A program made the translations under genes and the position numbers. From Pollutiaquabacter sp046052345 (lineage in GTDB: Bacteria; Bacteroidota; Bacteroidia; AKYH767-A; 2013-40CM-41-45): 64,000 nucleotides of DNA. The stretch spans positions 62,001-126,000 of the forward strand of contig JBJOMN010000007.1 in NCBI GenBank assembly GCA_046052345.1. The letters are read 5' to 3'. The first letter of the stretch is position 1. Every line of letters starts with the position of its first letter. Positions 1 through 8,378 of this stretch are shown here, piece by piece. The notes beneath the pieces were generated by a model, which was not told the DNA's origin, searched no databases, and was given only the letters and a program-made list of their open reading frames with translations.

Positions 1-357
1 TTGGAGGAATGCAGGCGCCGGTTCAGGGCCAATATAGAAATCGACGGAGTGCCTCCTTTCTGGGAGGAACAGCTGGTGCTGCCCGGGAAGCAACCGGTTC
101 ATTTTTCAGTCGGCGAGGTGTCGTTCATCGGTGTGAAACCTTGCCCTCGCTGTGTAGTGCCTTCCAGGAATCCCTACGACGGAGAACCAGTTCGCGGATT
201 TCAGAAATCGCTGTCGGAGTTGCGCAAGGAAACGCTTCCGCAGTGGAGCCCGTTGGCCTCTTATGGCAATTTTTACCAGCTGTCGGTAAGCTGCAGGACG
301 GAATCCCCCCACGGTCGTATCAGGTCGGGCGATCCGCTTCGACGACGATCCGGATAA
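1..357 (+). CDS. MOSC domain protein, C-terminal fragment cut by the window edge
   Basis: This is the end of a MOSC (molybdenum cofactor sulfurase C-terminal) domain protein; its start lies before the window. The visible part holds the family-typical KPCPRCVVPSRNP stretch, whose Cys is the usual conserved MOSC cysteine, and an ending that fits the G-x-I-R-x-G-D-P pattern closing the beta barrel. YcbX-like MOSC proteins handle sulfur or N-hydroxylated substrates together with molybdenum enzymes, but the exact role cannot be fixed from this piece. The TTG at base 1 is only the window edge, not a chosen start. A bidirectional terminator follows immediately. Confidence 0.75.
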   Translation: MEECRRRFRANIEIDGVPPFWEEQLVLPGKQPVHFSVGEVSFIGVKPCPRCVVPSRNPYDGEPVRGFQKSLSELRKETLPQWSPLASYGNFYQLSVSCRTESPHGRIRSGDPLRRRSG

Positions 358-362
358 AATGA

Positions 363-389
363 AAAAAGCCTGCTACAAGCAGGCTTTTT
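363..389. terminator. bidirectional rho-independent terminator
   Basis: A perfect 12-bp inverted repeat (arms 363-374 and 378-389, 3-nt loop ACA) with GCCTGCT cores and flanking A and T runs separates the converging MOSC and M43 protease genes. The U-run is present on both strands, so it can stop transcription from either side. Confidence 0.9.
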
Positions 390-406
390 ATTCCTAAAGG
401 GTACGG

Positions 407-1660
407 TCAATACTTTATCAGTTTTGCGAAACGGTCGCCGTTCGGACCGTGCAGCTGTACCACATAACTTCCGGAAGCTTCGGACGAAAGGTCGATCACT
501 GCACGTTCGCCTGCGGAGAATTTATCTTGGAATACCTTCCTTCCGGAGAGGTCAGCGACAGCGATTTCGATCGTCTCGTAAAGGCCGTGACCGGTGACCT
601 CGAAGAGTCCGGTGGTCGGATTCGGATAGACATTAATCGCCGGCAGCGAAACGTCTGCAGTGCCGGTGGACGAACTGCAGGCTGTCGATGTGAGTAGTCC
701 GGAGCGGAACGTGTTAAGGGCCGCCTGCATACGCAAGGCCTGGCCTGTGGTGAACATGTACATGCATGCATCGTCCGTATAATCCATGTAGTTCATATAC
801 ATGGAACTGGGGTCTGTCGTATTGCAGCGACCGCCCGACTGGTTGGTCTGAGGGTAGGAGGGGCAACCGTAATTCTCGCCTTTCTGCAACGGCGTGTCTG
901 AAACCATATCGTCAATGGAGCAGTTCGGTTCATCTCCCCAGATGTGCTCCAGATTAAACCAGTGGCCCACTTCGTGGGTGGCGGTCCTTCCTTTATTGAA
1001 CGGAGCTGAAACCGTACCGATGGAGCCGAAATACTGCCAATCGATCACGACACCGTCACGACTGGAACCGACCGTACCCGGAAGATAGGTGTATCCGAGA
1101 GTGCTGCCGCCGTCGATGTCACAGACCCAGAAATTAAGATACAGGTTCGGGTCCCATACGTTCAACCCTCCCTGACTGTACTGGTAATAACGGTTACCGT
1201 TGCCGATGCGGCTGACGGTCGTCGAACGTCGTTCGATTCCCGTGGTGGGATTGCCGGCAGGGTCCACGCTGGCCATGCAGAACTGGAACTGGACATCCGC
1301 CACCAATGGTTTGAAAGCGGCTGGTGTCAGCACCGTATCGGGATTCAGCAGGCCATAGTCCTGGTTCAGCACATCGATCTGAGAAAGAATCTGGGCGTCG
1401 GAAATACTCTGGTTCGCATTGTAATACAGCACATGGACGACCACGGGAATCGTGACGATCAGGCTCGACCCTCTCCGCACTCCGCTCGAAGCGATCCATT
1501 GTTGGAGTTGTTGCTCCATGCCCGACCTTTTTTGAAGCAGCGACGGGTCTTCCGCCACAGCCTGAAGAAAAAGGTCATGCGTGGCGCACGTCCTATGCCC
1601 GTCGGCATACGAGGTCGCGACCATAAGGGTAAAAAACAATACGGAAAGTGCTCTTTTCAT
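407..1660 (-). CDS. M43-family (pappalysin/cytophagalysin) zinc metalloprotease with T9SS type A sorting domain
   Basis: Secreted zinc endopeptidase. A signal peptide (about residues 1-20) is followed by a propeptide-like region. The catalytic motif HEVGHWFNLEH is the extended HExxHxxGxxH-type site of metzincins (G replaced by N here), and the Met-turn is in MNYMDYTDDACMYMF, typical of M43B. The last ~75 residues (starting INVYPNPTTG) form a T9SS type A sorting domain, so the enzyme should cross the outer membrane by the type IX system and be anchored or released outside. 417 residues is normal for this subfamily. The fold and catalysis calls are strong; the substrate is unknown. Confidence 0.93.
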   Translation of the reverse strand: MKRALSVLFFTLMVATSYADGHRTCATHDLFLQAVAEDPSLLQKRSGMEQQLQQWIASSGVRRGSSLIVTIPVVVHVLYYNANQSISDAQILSQIDVLNQDYGLLNPDTVLTPAAFKPLVADVQFQFCMASVDPAGNPTTGIERRSTTVSRIGNGNRYYQYSQGGLNVWDPNLYLNFWVCDIDGGSTLGYTYLPGTVGSSRDGVVIDWQYFGSIGTVSAPFNKGRTATHEVGHWFNLEHIWGDEPNCSIDDMVSDTPLQKGENYGCPSYPQTNQSGGRCNTTDPSSMYMNYMDYTDDACMYMFTTGQALRMQAALNTFRSGLLTSTACSSSTGTADVSLPAINVYPNPTTGLFEVTGHGLYETIEIAVADLSGRKVFQDKFSAGERAVIDLSSEASGSYVVQLHGPNGDRFAKLIKY

Positions 1661-1784
1661 CGGTTATTGAAGATAACACAAAAATCGGAAGAATGACGAT
1701 GCCGTTCAACAATTTCAGCGTTCAATTATGGCTATATTGTGCCTTATTGTCGCTAATTGAACCCTGAACATTGCTCTGTCATTT

Positions 1785-2657
1785 ATGAAAAACCTCCTAC
1801 TCGCCGTTTTTTCGTTTCTGATTTTATTTTCAGGATGCAAGAAAGATGATCCTCCGGCATCGGAGGGCCCTTCATTGATCGTCAAACTGACAGTGGATTC
1901 CACACAGGTCCGACTGGGGAACATCGGCGCTCCCGTTTCCGTTCCGGCAGGACATGCCGCTCAGAATCCACGTTTCAATAAGATCGCAGCGCATTATATG
2001 GAACTGGCTCCAAGTCCTTATACCTTACTGGGGCAGGGAGAGATACTCTACCACGCGCCGGAAACGACAACCGGCGGAGCTACGGCTATCGATTTCTCGA
2101 AGTCAAAGATCGTGACCCCCGGAGAGGTCTTCCTGGAAATTCCGCTGAAGGACATCACACCCGGCACCTATACATGGGTGCGCCTGTCCCTTTCTTATCA
2201 GAATTTCGATGTGGACTATTACCTGAACGGAAGCCCGAATATCGGCACCATCGCCAGTTTCGTGGGATACAATACCTATCTGACCGACTACACGGTAAAG
2301 ACACAATCCGTATCGGTGAACGGAAACCGCCTGCAGGGCTACTGGGGTTTTGAGACGCTCAGTCTGGTGTTTTCCGGTCAGGCGCCTCCCGGAGCCACTA
2401 CTGTTCCCAATCCGCTATTCAATACGTCCCCGATTCCGCAGGGTTCCTGCGTAGTGACCGGCGATTTCGCACTTCCGCTGGTCATCACCGGCAACGAGAC
2501 AAGGGATATCGTGGCGACCATGTCTTTGTCTACCAATAACAGCTTCGAATGGATTGATACCGACGGTAACGGTCATTGGGATATCAATACGGTCACACAA
2601 GCCATCGACACGGTCGTCGATATGGGCTTGCGGGGACTGGTTCCCTCCTGGCAGTGA
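1785..2657 (+). CDS. uncharacterised lipoprotein
   Basis: A 290-residue predicted lipoprotein: a short basic N-terminus, a hydrophobic stretch and the lipobox LFSGC with Cys at about residue 19, followed by KKDDPP. The rest is beta-rich with no motif I recognise; near the end DTDGNGHWDIN resembles a calcium-binding loop. It shares the divergent 124-bp region with the M43 protease and is followed after 18 bp by an FkbM-like methyltransferase. A cell-surface or periplasmic location is inferred from the lipobox. No function is assigned. Confidence 0.8.
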   Translation: MKNLLLAVFSFLILFSGCKKDDPPASEGPSLIVKLTVDSTQVRLGNIGAPVSVPAGHAAQNPRFNKIAAHYMELAPSPYTLLGQGEILYHAPETTTGGATAIDFSKSKIVTPGEVFLEIPLKDITPGTYTWVRLSLSYQNFDVDYYLNGSPNIGTIASFVGYNTYLTDYTVKTQSVSVNGNRLQGYWGFETLSLVFSGQAPPGATTVPNPLFNTSPIPQGSCVVTGDFALPLVITGNETRDIVATMSLSTNNSFEWIDTDGNGHWDINTVTQAIDTVVDMGLRGLVPSWQ

Positions 2658-2675
2658 ACCTGATTTTCAGCCAGT

Positions 2676-3536
2676 ATGCTACAGGCAATCAAGAACCTGC
2701 TAAAGAAATACCTGCTGATAGCACGGGTGTGGGACAAGTTCAATCCCGCCGCCCAGGTGCCGCAGCGACAGCTTTATCTGTATTATCGAGAGGCCGCACG
2801 TCGTGGATCCGTGCCTGCCCTCAAGGACACAGGATTCAAGGTGTTCTCTCAGCACGAGGAGGACGGACTGCTGCTTTTCATCTTCGCTGTCATCGGCGAA
2901 TCCGGCAAACGATTCGTGGAGATAGGCTCTAACGACGGCGTCAACAGCAACTGCGCTAACCTTGCGCTCAATTTCGGCTGGCACGGACTTTTCATCGATG
3001 CCGACCGGGCGGCCGTCCAACGCGGACAAAGATTCTACGACAGATATCCGGATCCCTGGTCCTACAAGCCCCGTTTCATATGTTCCAAGGTCACGCGTGA
3101 AAACGTCAACGCGCTGATACGCGAGGGCGGCATGGAAGGGGAGATCGACCTCCTCTCGATCGACCTTGACGGATACGATTATTGGATCTGGGATGCGCTT
3201 GAAGCCGTGCGTCCGCGTGTCGTTATCATCGAAACACATGTCGAATTCGGTTTCAACAACATCGTGGTACCGTATGATCCGAACTATGTGTTCCCCGGAC
3301 GTCATCCGGTGTACCATGGAGCCTCTCCCGTCGCCATGACCCGTCTTGCCGCTCGCAAAGGTTACCGTCTGGTCGGGGCGAACGATTACGGGCACAACCT
3401 GATCTTCATCCTCGACCCGCTAGGGCGTGAACTCATTCCGGAAGTGTCGGTGGATTCGTGCCTGCAACATCCCTCGGCCCGTGAGAGCTTTAAATCCTTC
3501 GAGCCGGTAAAGGATTGGGAGTATTTAGAGGGTTGA
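2676..3536 (+). CDS. FkbM-like SAM-dependent methyltransferase
   Basis: 286 residues with a class I methyltransferase core. FSQHEEDGLL is followed by the SAM-binding strand FVEIGSNDGVNSNC, the acidic end of strand 2 (LFIDAD) and LSIDLDGYDYWIWDAL. This Q-x-E/D-G-x-L plus EIGSNDG arrangement is typical of FkbM-like enzymes that O-methylate sugars or small surface metabolites. No signal peptide, so cytoplasmic. It starts 18 bp after the upstream lipoprotein gene and precedes GH97 by 41 bp, so the three may be one transcript. The acceptor substrate cannot be read from the sequence. Confidence 0.8.
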   Translation: MLQAIKNLLKKYLLIARVWDKFNPAAQVPQRQLYLYYREAARRGSVPALKDTGFKVFSQHEEDGLLLFIFAVIGESGKRFVEIGSNDGVNSNCANLALNFGWHGLFIDADRAAVQRGQRFYDRYPDPWSYKPRFICSKVTRENVNALIREGGMEGEIDLLSIDLDGYDYWIWDALEAVRPRVVIIETHVEFGFNNIVVPYDPNYVFPGRHPVYHGASPVAMTRLAARKGYRLVGANDYGHNLIFILDPLGRELIPEVSVDSCLQHPSARESFKSFEPVKDWEYLEG

Positions 3537-3577
3537 GCAGCAGTACCCTGATTCCGAAGTAGTCGCCGCTTCTTGCA

Positions 3578-5587
3578 ATGAGCCGGTTCATCATTCCTCT
3601 CTTTTTCATCCTCTCGGCAGCAAAGGCTCTCGGGCAAGAAGCTTCCGTGGACATCTGCTCGCCGGACGGTCAGCTGTGTGTTTCAGTAAGCCTGACTCTG
3701 CCGAACATACATTATTCGGTCGTCAGGGGAGAGGAGACGGTTTTAAGGGAGTCGTTGCTTGGCATGGTGTTCAGCGGCGGCGATACGTTGCGGTTCGTCG
3801 GGTTGACCGGCATGGATTCCGCTTTCGCGGACGATGTGTGGGAGCCTCGATGGGGAACGACCTCTCGTATCCGCGACCGTTACAGGGAGCAGACGTTGCG
3901 TTTCCGCTGCGAAGGGGCTGTAAGTGTCTGTCATCTTCAGGTGCGCGTATACGACGACGGATGCGCCTTCAGATACGTTTTTCCGGATTCGTCGGGAGAG
4001 AAATCGTTACTGCACGAACTCTCGGAGTTCAATTTTTCCGAGGACGCTATGTGCTGGTGGGCCTGGGCGGATTATAACACGCTGGAGAAAAAGTACGAGC
4101 GGTCGCCGCTGTCCCGGACTTCCCACGTCGCCTTACCCTTCACCCTTCAGCTTCAAAGCGGCACCTGTATTTCTATCCATGAGGCGGCAGTGGACGATTT
4201 CACGACCATGACACTGCGTCGTTCCGGAAACGACTCGTTGTCGTTCCGTGCCAACCTGCTGCCCTGGTCCGACGGTGTCGCAGTGCGCACGGCTTCACCG
4301 TTCCGGACTCCGTGGCGTACCATCTTCATCACCGCCGACCCTGCGGCGTTGCTGTCCTCCGATTTGCTGTGGAATCTCAATACCCCTTGTAAGTTCGAGG
4401 ATTTGTCCTGGATCAAGCCGATCCGTTTCATCGGCATCTGGTGGGACATGCATCTCGGGCTTGCCACCTGGAAACCAGAAGGCGGCAGACACGGTGCGAC
4501 CACTGCACGGGCTAAACGGTACATTGATTTCGCGTCCCGACACGGCATTGAAGGCGTACTCGTCGAAGGATGGAATACCGGATGGGAGCGATGGGGAAAG
4601 CAGGATGCGTTCGATTTCACTACTCCTTCTCCTGATTTTGATCTTCCCGAGGTGGCCCGGTATGCGCGCATGAAAGGAGTGGAACTGGTCGGGCATCATG
4701 AGACAGGAGGAGACATCATCGCCTACGAATCACGTATGGACAGCGCTTTCGCATTGTACAGGCGGCTGGGGATCCGTTATCTCAAGACCGGTTACGCGGG
4801 ACCGGTGAATCCTCCGGAGGAGAACCATCACGGACAATACATGGTCCGTCACGTGAACCTGGTCATGCGGAAAGCAGCAGAGTACGGGCTCATGCTGGAT
4901 GTCCATGAACCGGTCGTGCCGACGGGTCTGGGCAGGACCTATCCCAACCTGATGACCTTCGAAGGTTTCCGTGGTTCGGAATGGAACGCCTGGAGCGAAG
5001 GTAATCCGCCGTCGCACACGTGTACGTTACCCTTCACACGCGGCATGGCCGGTCCGATGGATTATACGCCGGGCATTTTGGATACACGGCTGGATGATTC
5101 TGCCAACGACCGTGTGAAGTGGAACGGTGAGCATAAAGGACCTACGGCGATGCACAGTACCGTCGCGAACCAGCTTGCACTTTCGGTAGTGAATTACAGT
5201 CCCATGCAGATGGCGGCCGACCGGCTGGAGACCTATGAAAGACATCCGTTGTTCGGTTTCATCGAGCAATTGCCCGCCCGTTATGATGAATCCAGAGTGC
5301 TCGCCGCTGCCATCGGCGAATACATCGTCGTAGCGCGGCGCAAAGGCGCTGTCTGGTATGTAGCGGGAATCAACAACGAGCAGGCCCGTGAACTGCAGTT
5401 GCCCGCAGACTTCCTGGATGCAGGAAGCCGATGGCGTTTCGAGGCCTGCTTCGATGCTCCTTCCTCGCATTTCGAAGATGAGCCGGAAAGCTATTCCGCT
5501 CAGGCTGGGATGTTTGACCCGTCCCGGCAGATTGACTGGAGCATGGCTCCCGGCGGCGGCGGCTTGATGATCCTCAGGGAGGAATGA
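3578..5587 (+). CDS. glycoside hydrolase family 97 alpha-glucosidase/galactosidase-type enzyme
   Basis: 669 residues with a signal peptide ending near KALG, an N-terminal beta-sandwich, a TIM-barrel and a C-terminal sandwich, the normal GH97 (SusB) architecture. Diagnostic stretches are KTGYAGP, VHEPVVPTGLGRTYPNL and EGFRGSEW. Glu444 (in HEP) and Glu468 (in RGSE) are 24 residues apart, as are the catalytic Glu508 and Glu532 of SusB, and Glu375 lies in HHETGG. This fits the inverting, Glu-using branch rather than the retaining Asp branch. It is predicted to work in the periplasm on alpha-linked glycans. No SusC/SusD pair is nearby, so it is not part of a visible utilisation locus. Confidence 0.93.
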   Translation: MSRFIIPLFFILSAAKALGQEASVDICSPDGQLCVSVSLTLPNIHYSVVRGEETVLRESLLGMVFSGGDTLRFVGLTGMDSAFADDVWEPRWGTTSRIRDRYREQTLRFRCEGAVSVCHLQVRVYDDGCAFRYVFPDSSGEKSLLHELSEFNFSEDAMCWWAWADYNTLEKKYERSPLSRTSHVALPFTLQLQSGTCISIHEAAVDDFTTMTLRRSGNDSLSFRANLLPWSDGVAVRTASPFRTPWRTIFITADPAALLSSDLLWNLNTPCKFEDLSWIKPIRFIGIWWDMHLGLATWKPEGGRHGATTARAKRYIDFASRHGIEGVLVEGWNTGWERWGKQDAFDFTTPSPDFDLPEVARYARMKGVELVGHHETGGDIIAYESRMDSAFALYRRLGIRYLKTGYAGPVNPPEENHHGQYMVRHVNLVMRKAAEYGLMLDVHEPVVPTGLGRTYPNLMTFEGFRGSEWNAWSEGNPPSHTCTLPFTRGMAGPMDYTPGILDTRLDDSANDRVKWNGEHKGPTAMHSTVANQLALSVVNYSPMQMAADRLETYERHPLFGFIEQLPARYDESRVLAAAIGEYIVVARRKGAVWYVAGINNEQARELQLPADFLDAGSRWRFEACFDAPSSHFEDEPESYSAQAGMFDPSRQIDWSMAPGGGGLMILREE

Positions 5588-5665
5588 CCGTTCATTCAAG
5601 CGACGACGTAAAATCAGGCCTTACTGCCTGCCAACGGTACACCTCCGACGGATGACCGGTACGTT

Positions 5666-6088
5666 TCAGATGGCTCCTTCTTTGATCAGCCTCTTTATCA
5701 GTCGCCAGTACGCCTGACCGTAATCGACAAAGACCTCTTCACCCTTGCGGATACGGCGGGTTGCGGAGATGTAGCATTTCAGTCCTTTGGTGATATACTC
5801 TGCATTATTCCTGCAGCCTTCGGCCCGGTTAAGTCCGCGTGCATCGTTCGCATAACGCCCCTTGGCGCTGAGCATGCGTTGTGCATCGATGGCCCAGATG
5901 CGGTTGATCTTGAAAATATATCCGTTGTATCCGTCCTCGTCTTTCATATCCCTCCAGCGCGCCAACCGCCCTTTGTATTCACAGACGAGTCCTCCTTTCG
6001 GGATGTCGATGGTAGTAAATAATCCCTTGCCGGCTTTTGGGATCCGTGAGCGACGTACTTTGAGATGTCGGTCGAAGGTGGATGTCAT
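5666..6088 (-). CDS. SET domain protein (lysine methyltransferase-like)
   Basis: A 140-residue stand-alone SET domain. Visible elements are the N-terminal SRIPKAGKGLFTTIDIPKG strand pair, the SAM/pseudoknot region RYANDARG...NNAEY (the usual N-H is N-D here), and the closing EEVFVDYGQAYW containing the conserved E-E-x-x-x-D-Y-G. Such small bacterial SET proteins are thought to methylate protein lysines; the target is unknown. It converges on GH97 and has its own -7 box 18 nt upstream of the start. Confidence 0.88.
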   Translation of the reverse strand: MTSTFDRHLKVRRSRIPKAGKGLFTTIDIPKGGLVCEYKGRLARWRDMKDEDGYNGYIFKINRIWAIDAQRMLSAKGRYANDARGLNRAEGCRNNAEYITKGLKCYISATRRIRKGEEVFVDYGQAYWRLIKRLIKEGAI

Positions 6089-6106
6089 GATTGATGTTTA
6101 GCGCGG

Positions 6107-6114
6107 CGAAAATA
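6107..6114 (-). promoter_or_regulatory. -7 box of the SET gene (TATTTTCG)
   Basis: TATTTTCG matches the Bacteroidota -7 consensus TAnnTTTG except C at the seventh base, a variant seen at several other genes in this window. It ends 18 nt before the SET start codon. No clear -33 TTG was found. Confidence 0.45.
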
Positions 6115-6330
6115 CGTTTCTGCATTCGGACTTTTCCAACCAGCGGTCTTGGCGCAGTGAACTTTCGACTGCTGAAGTTGTTTCAAGGAGGCTGTGAAAC
6201 GCCGAAATAATCTCCACCCGGCTGCCGTCACCCTTGGCGTCCAGGCCTCGGCTTCCGCCACTGTGCCGAAATCCATCCAAAAAGGGCCTCTTCCGGTTGC
6301 ATTTAAGCCTGAAAAACCCTCAAATTTGGC

Positions 6331-6338
6331 TATATTTG
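6331..6338 (+). promoter_or_regulatory. -7 box of dxs (TATATTTG)
   Basis: Exact TAnnTTTG match ending 20 nt before the dxs ATG at 6359. This supports that ATG rather than upstream in-frame starts, which would lie before the promoter. It overlaps nothing else and no convincing -33 element is seen. Confidence 0.6.
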
Positions 6339-6358
6339 TAAATCGACCGCCTTCCGTG

Positions 6359-8278
6359 ATGGAACATTCCCCCGCTTCTATTCTTAAGACCATTAATTAT
6401 CCGGAAGACCTCCGGAAGGTTCCTGAAAGGGAATTGGACAAGGTTACCAAAGAGTTGCGGGACTTCATCATAGACGTGGTTTCCGTGAACGGCGGTCACT
6501 TTGGGGCCTCTTTGGGTGTTGTGGAGCTGACGGTCGCCCTGCATTACGTTTTCAATACTCCCTATGACCAGTTGGTGTGGGATGTAGGACACCAGGCATA
6601 CGGTCATAAGATCCTGACCGGACGACGCGAGGTTTTTCATACCAACCGCATCTATAAAGGCATCAGCGGTTTTCCAAAGCGCAGTGAAAGCCCGTACGAT
6701 ACGTTCGGTGTCGGACACTCTTCGACTTCCATCAGTGCCGCGCTGGGGATGGCGGTCGCTTCCCGCATGCAGGGAGACGCTGCTCGACAGCACGTCGCCG
6801 TCATCGGCGACGGAGCAATGACCGCCGGCATGGCGTTCGAGGCGTTGAACCATGCAGGAGTCGAGAATTCGAACCTCCTGGTGGTGCTTAACGACAATTG
6901 CATGAGCATCGATCCCAATGTCGGTGCTCTCAAGGAATACCTTACCGATATCACCACGTCCCATACCTACAACAAGGTCAAGGACGAGGTCTGGAAACTC
7001 CTTGGCAAGATCTCCAAGTTCGGACCTAATGCGCAGGAGATCGCCGCCAAGGTCGAGAACGGCATCAAGACCACGTTGCTGCAACAGAGCAATCTGTTCG
7101 AATCCCTCCGTTTCCGTTATTTCGGTCCGGTCGACGGACACGATGTGCACCGTCTGGTGAAGGTCCTCCGTGACCTTCGTGACATTCCGGGTCCCAAGAT
7201 CCTGCACTGCCTCACGGTAAAAGGAAAAGGATACGAGTTGGCGGAGAAAGACCAGACCAAGTGGCATGCCCCCGGGCTGTTCGATAAGATCACCGGAGAA
7301 ATCTTCAAGCCGAAGAACGACGCTCCCCAGCCTCCGAAATACCAGGACGTATTCGGACATACGCTAGTCGAACTCGCGGAGCAGAATCCGAAAATCGTCG
7401 GCGTCACACCGGCCATGCCCTCGGGCAGTTCGATGAACATCATGATGAAAGCGATGCCGGAGCGTGCGTTCGATGTAGGTATCGCAGAGCAGCATGCCGT
7501 GACGTTTTCCGCCGGAATGGCTACGCAGGGAATGGTCCCCTTCTGCAACATCTATTCTTCCTTCATGCAGCGTGCATACGACCAGGTCGTTCATGATGTC
7601 GCCTTGCAGAACCTTCACGTGGTCTTCTGTCTTGACCGCGGAGGACTCGCGGGAGCTGACGGACCCACCCATCACGGTGCATTCGACCTTGCTTATTTCC
7701 GCTGCATCCCCAACATGGTCGTTTCCGCTCCGATGAACGAGGAAGAGCTTCGCAACCTGATGTATTCGGCACAGCTCCCGGAGAATGCGGGACCTTTCTC
7801 GATCCGTTATCCGCGCGGCAACGGTGTCCTCACCGACTGGCGCCGGCCCCTTCAGCAGATAAAAGTCGGTACCGGTCGCAAGATTTGCGACGGCGAGGAA
7901 GTCGCCATACTGACGATCGGACATCCCGGTAATTTCGCGGTGAAGGCCTGTGAAGAACTGCGCGAAGAGGGATTCTCGCCTGCCCACTACGATCTGCGCT
8001 TCGTCAAACCCTTGGATCATCAGCTACTCCATGAAGTGTTCCGTAAGTTCTCCAAGATCGTGACCGTCGAGGACGGTTGCGTCCAGGGTGGTTTCGGTTC
8101 CGCAGTAGCTGAATTCATGCTCGACAACGGCTACCAGGCTTCCGTCGTGCGGCTGGGCATACCTGACACCTTCATCGAACACGGCGAACAAAAGGAGCTG
8201 TATGCGGAATGCCGCTATGATGTAAGGGCCATTAAATCCGCTGTGCGTAAGCTCGTCGGACAGATGGAAATAGCCTGA
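6359..8278 (+). CDS. dxs: 1-deoxy-D-xylulose-5-phosphate synthase
   Basis: 639 residues, normal length. It condenses pyruvate and glyceraldehyde-3-phosphate to DXP, the first step of the MEP isoprenoid pathway, in the cytoplasm with thiamine diphosphate and Mg. Visible signatures are GGHFGASLGVVELTVALHYVF, WDVGHQAYGHK, the ThDP/Mg motif GDGAMTAGMAFEALNHAG..NDN, then the transketolase pyrimidine-binding domain with EQHAVTFSAGMA and DRGGLAGADGPTHHGAFD. The ATG at 6359 begins just before the conserved SILKTINYPEDL start and follows a -7 box by 20 nt. No other MEP gene is nearby. Confidence 0.98.
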   Translation: MEHSPASILKTINYPEDLRKVPERELDKVTKELRDFIIDVVSVNGGHFGASLGVVELTVALHYVFNTPYDQLVWDVGHQAYGHKILTGRREVFHTNRIYKGISGFPKRSESPYDTFGVGHSSTSISAALGMAVASRMQGDAARQHVAVIGDGAMTAGMAFEALNHAGVENSNLLVVLNDNCMSIDPNVGALKEYLTDITTSHTYNKVKDEVWKLLGKISKFGPNAQEIAAKVENGIKTTLLQQSNLFESLRFRYFGPVDGHDVHRLVKVLRDLRDIPGPKILHCLTVKGKGYELAEKDQTKWHAPGLFDKITGEIFKPKNDAPQPPKYQDVFGHTLVELAEQNPKIVGVTPAMPSGSSMNIMMKAMPERAFDVGIAEQHAVTFSAGMATQGMVPFCNIYSSFMQRAYDQVVHDVALQNLHVVFCLDRGGLAGADGPTHHGAFDLAYFRCIPNMVVSAPMNEEELRNLMYSAQLPENAGPFSIRYPRGNGVLTDWRRPLQQIKVGTGRKICDGEEVAILTIGHPGNFAVKACEELREEGFSPAHYDLRFVKPLDHQLLHEVFRKFSKIVTVEDGCVQGGFGSAVAEFMLDNGYQASVVRLGIPDTFIEHGEQKELYAECRYDVRAIKSAVRKLVGQMEIA

Positions 8279-8378
8279 AATTCCGTCCGAAGCCCGCTCC
8301 TGTACGAGTATCCATCTTTTTCATTATATTTAAGTCAATTGAGTAGGCCTACTCTCGGTAGTGTCATTATTCCTTCGG

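Noticed and set aside
6085..6280. Minus-strand open frame ending in an ATGA overlap with the SET gene
   Set aside because: The SET gene's -7 box (6107-6114) lies inside this frame, and the region is shared with the dxs promoter. Two frames are open here and neither gives a recognisable protein, so the overlap is probably chance.
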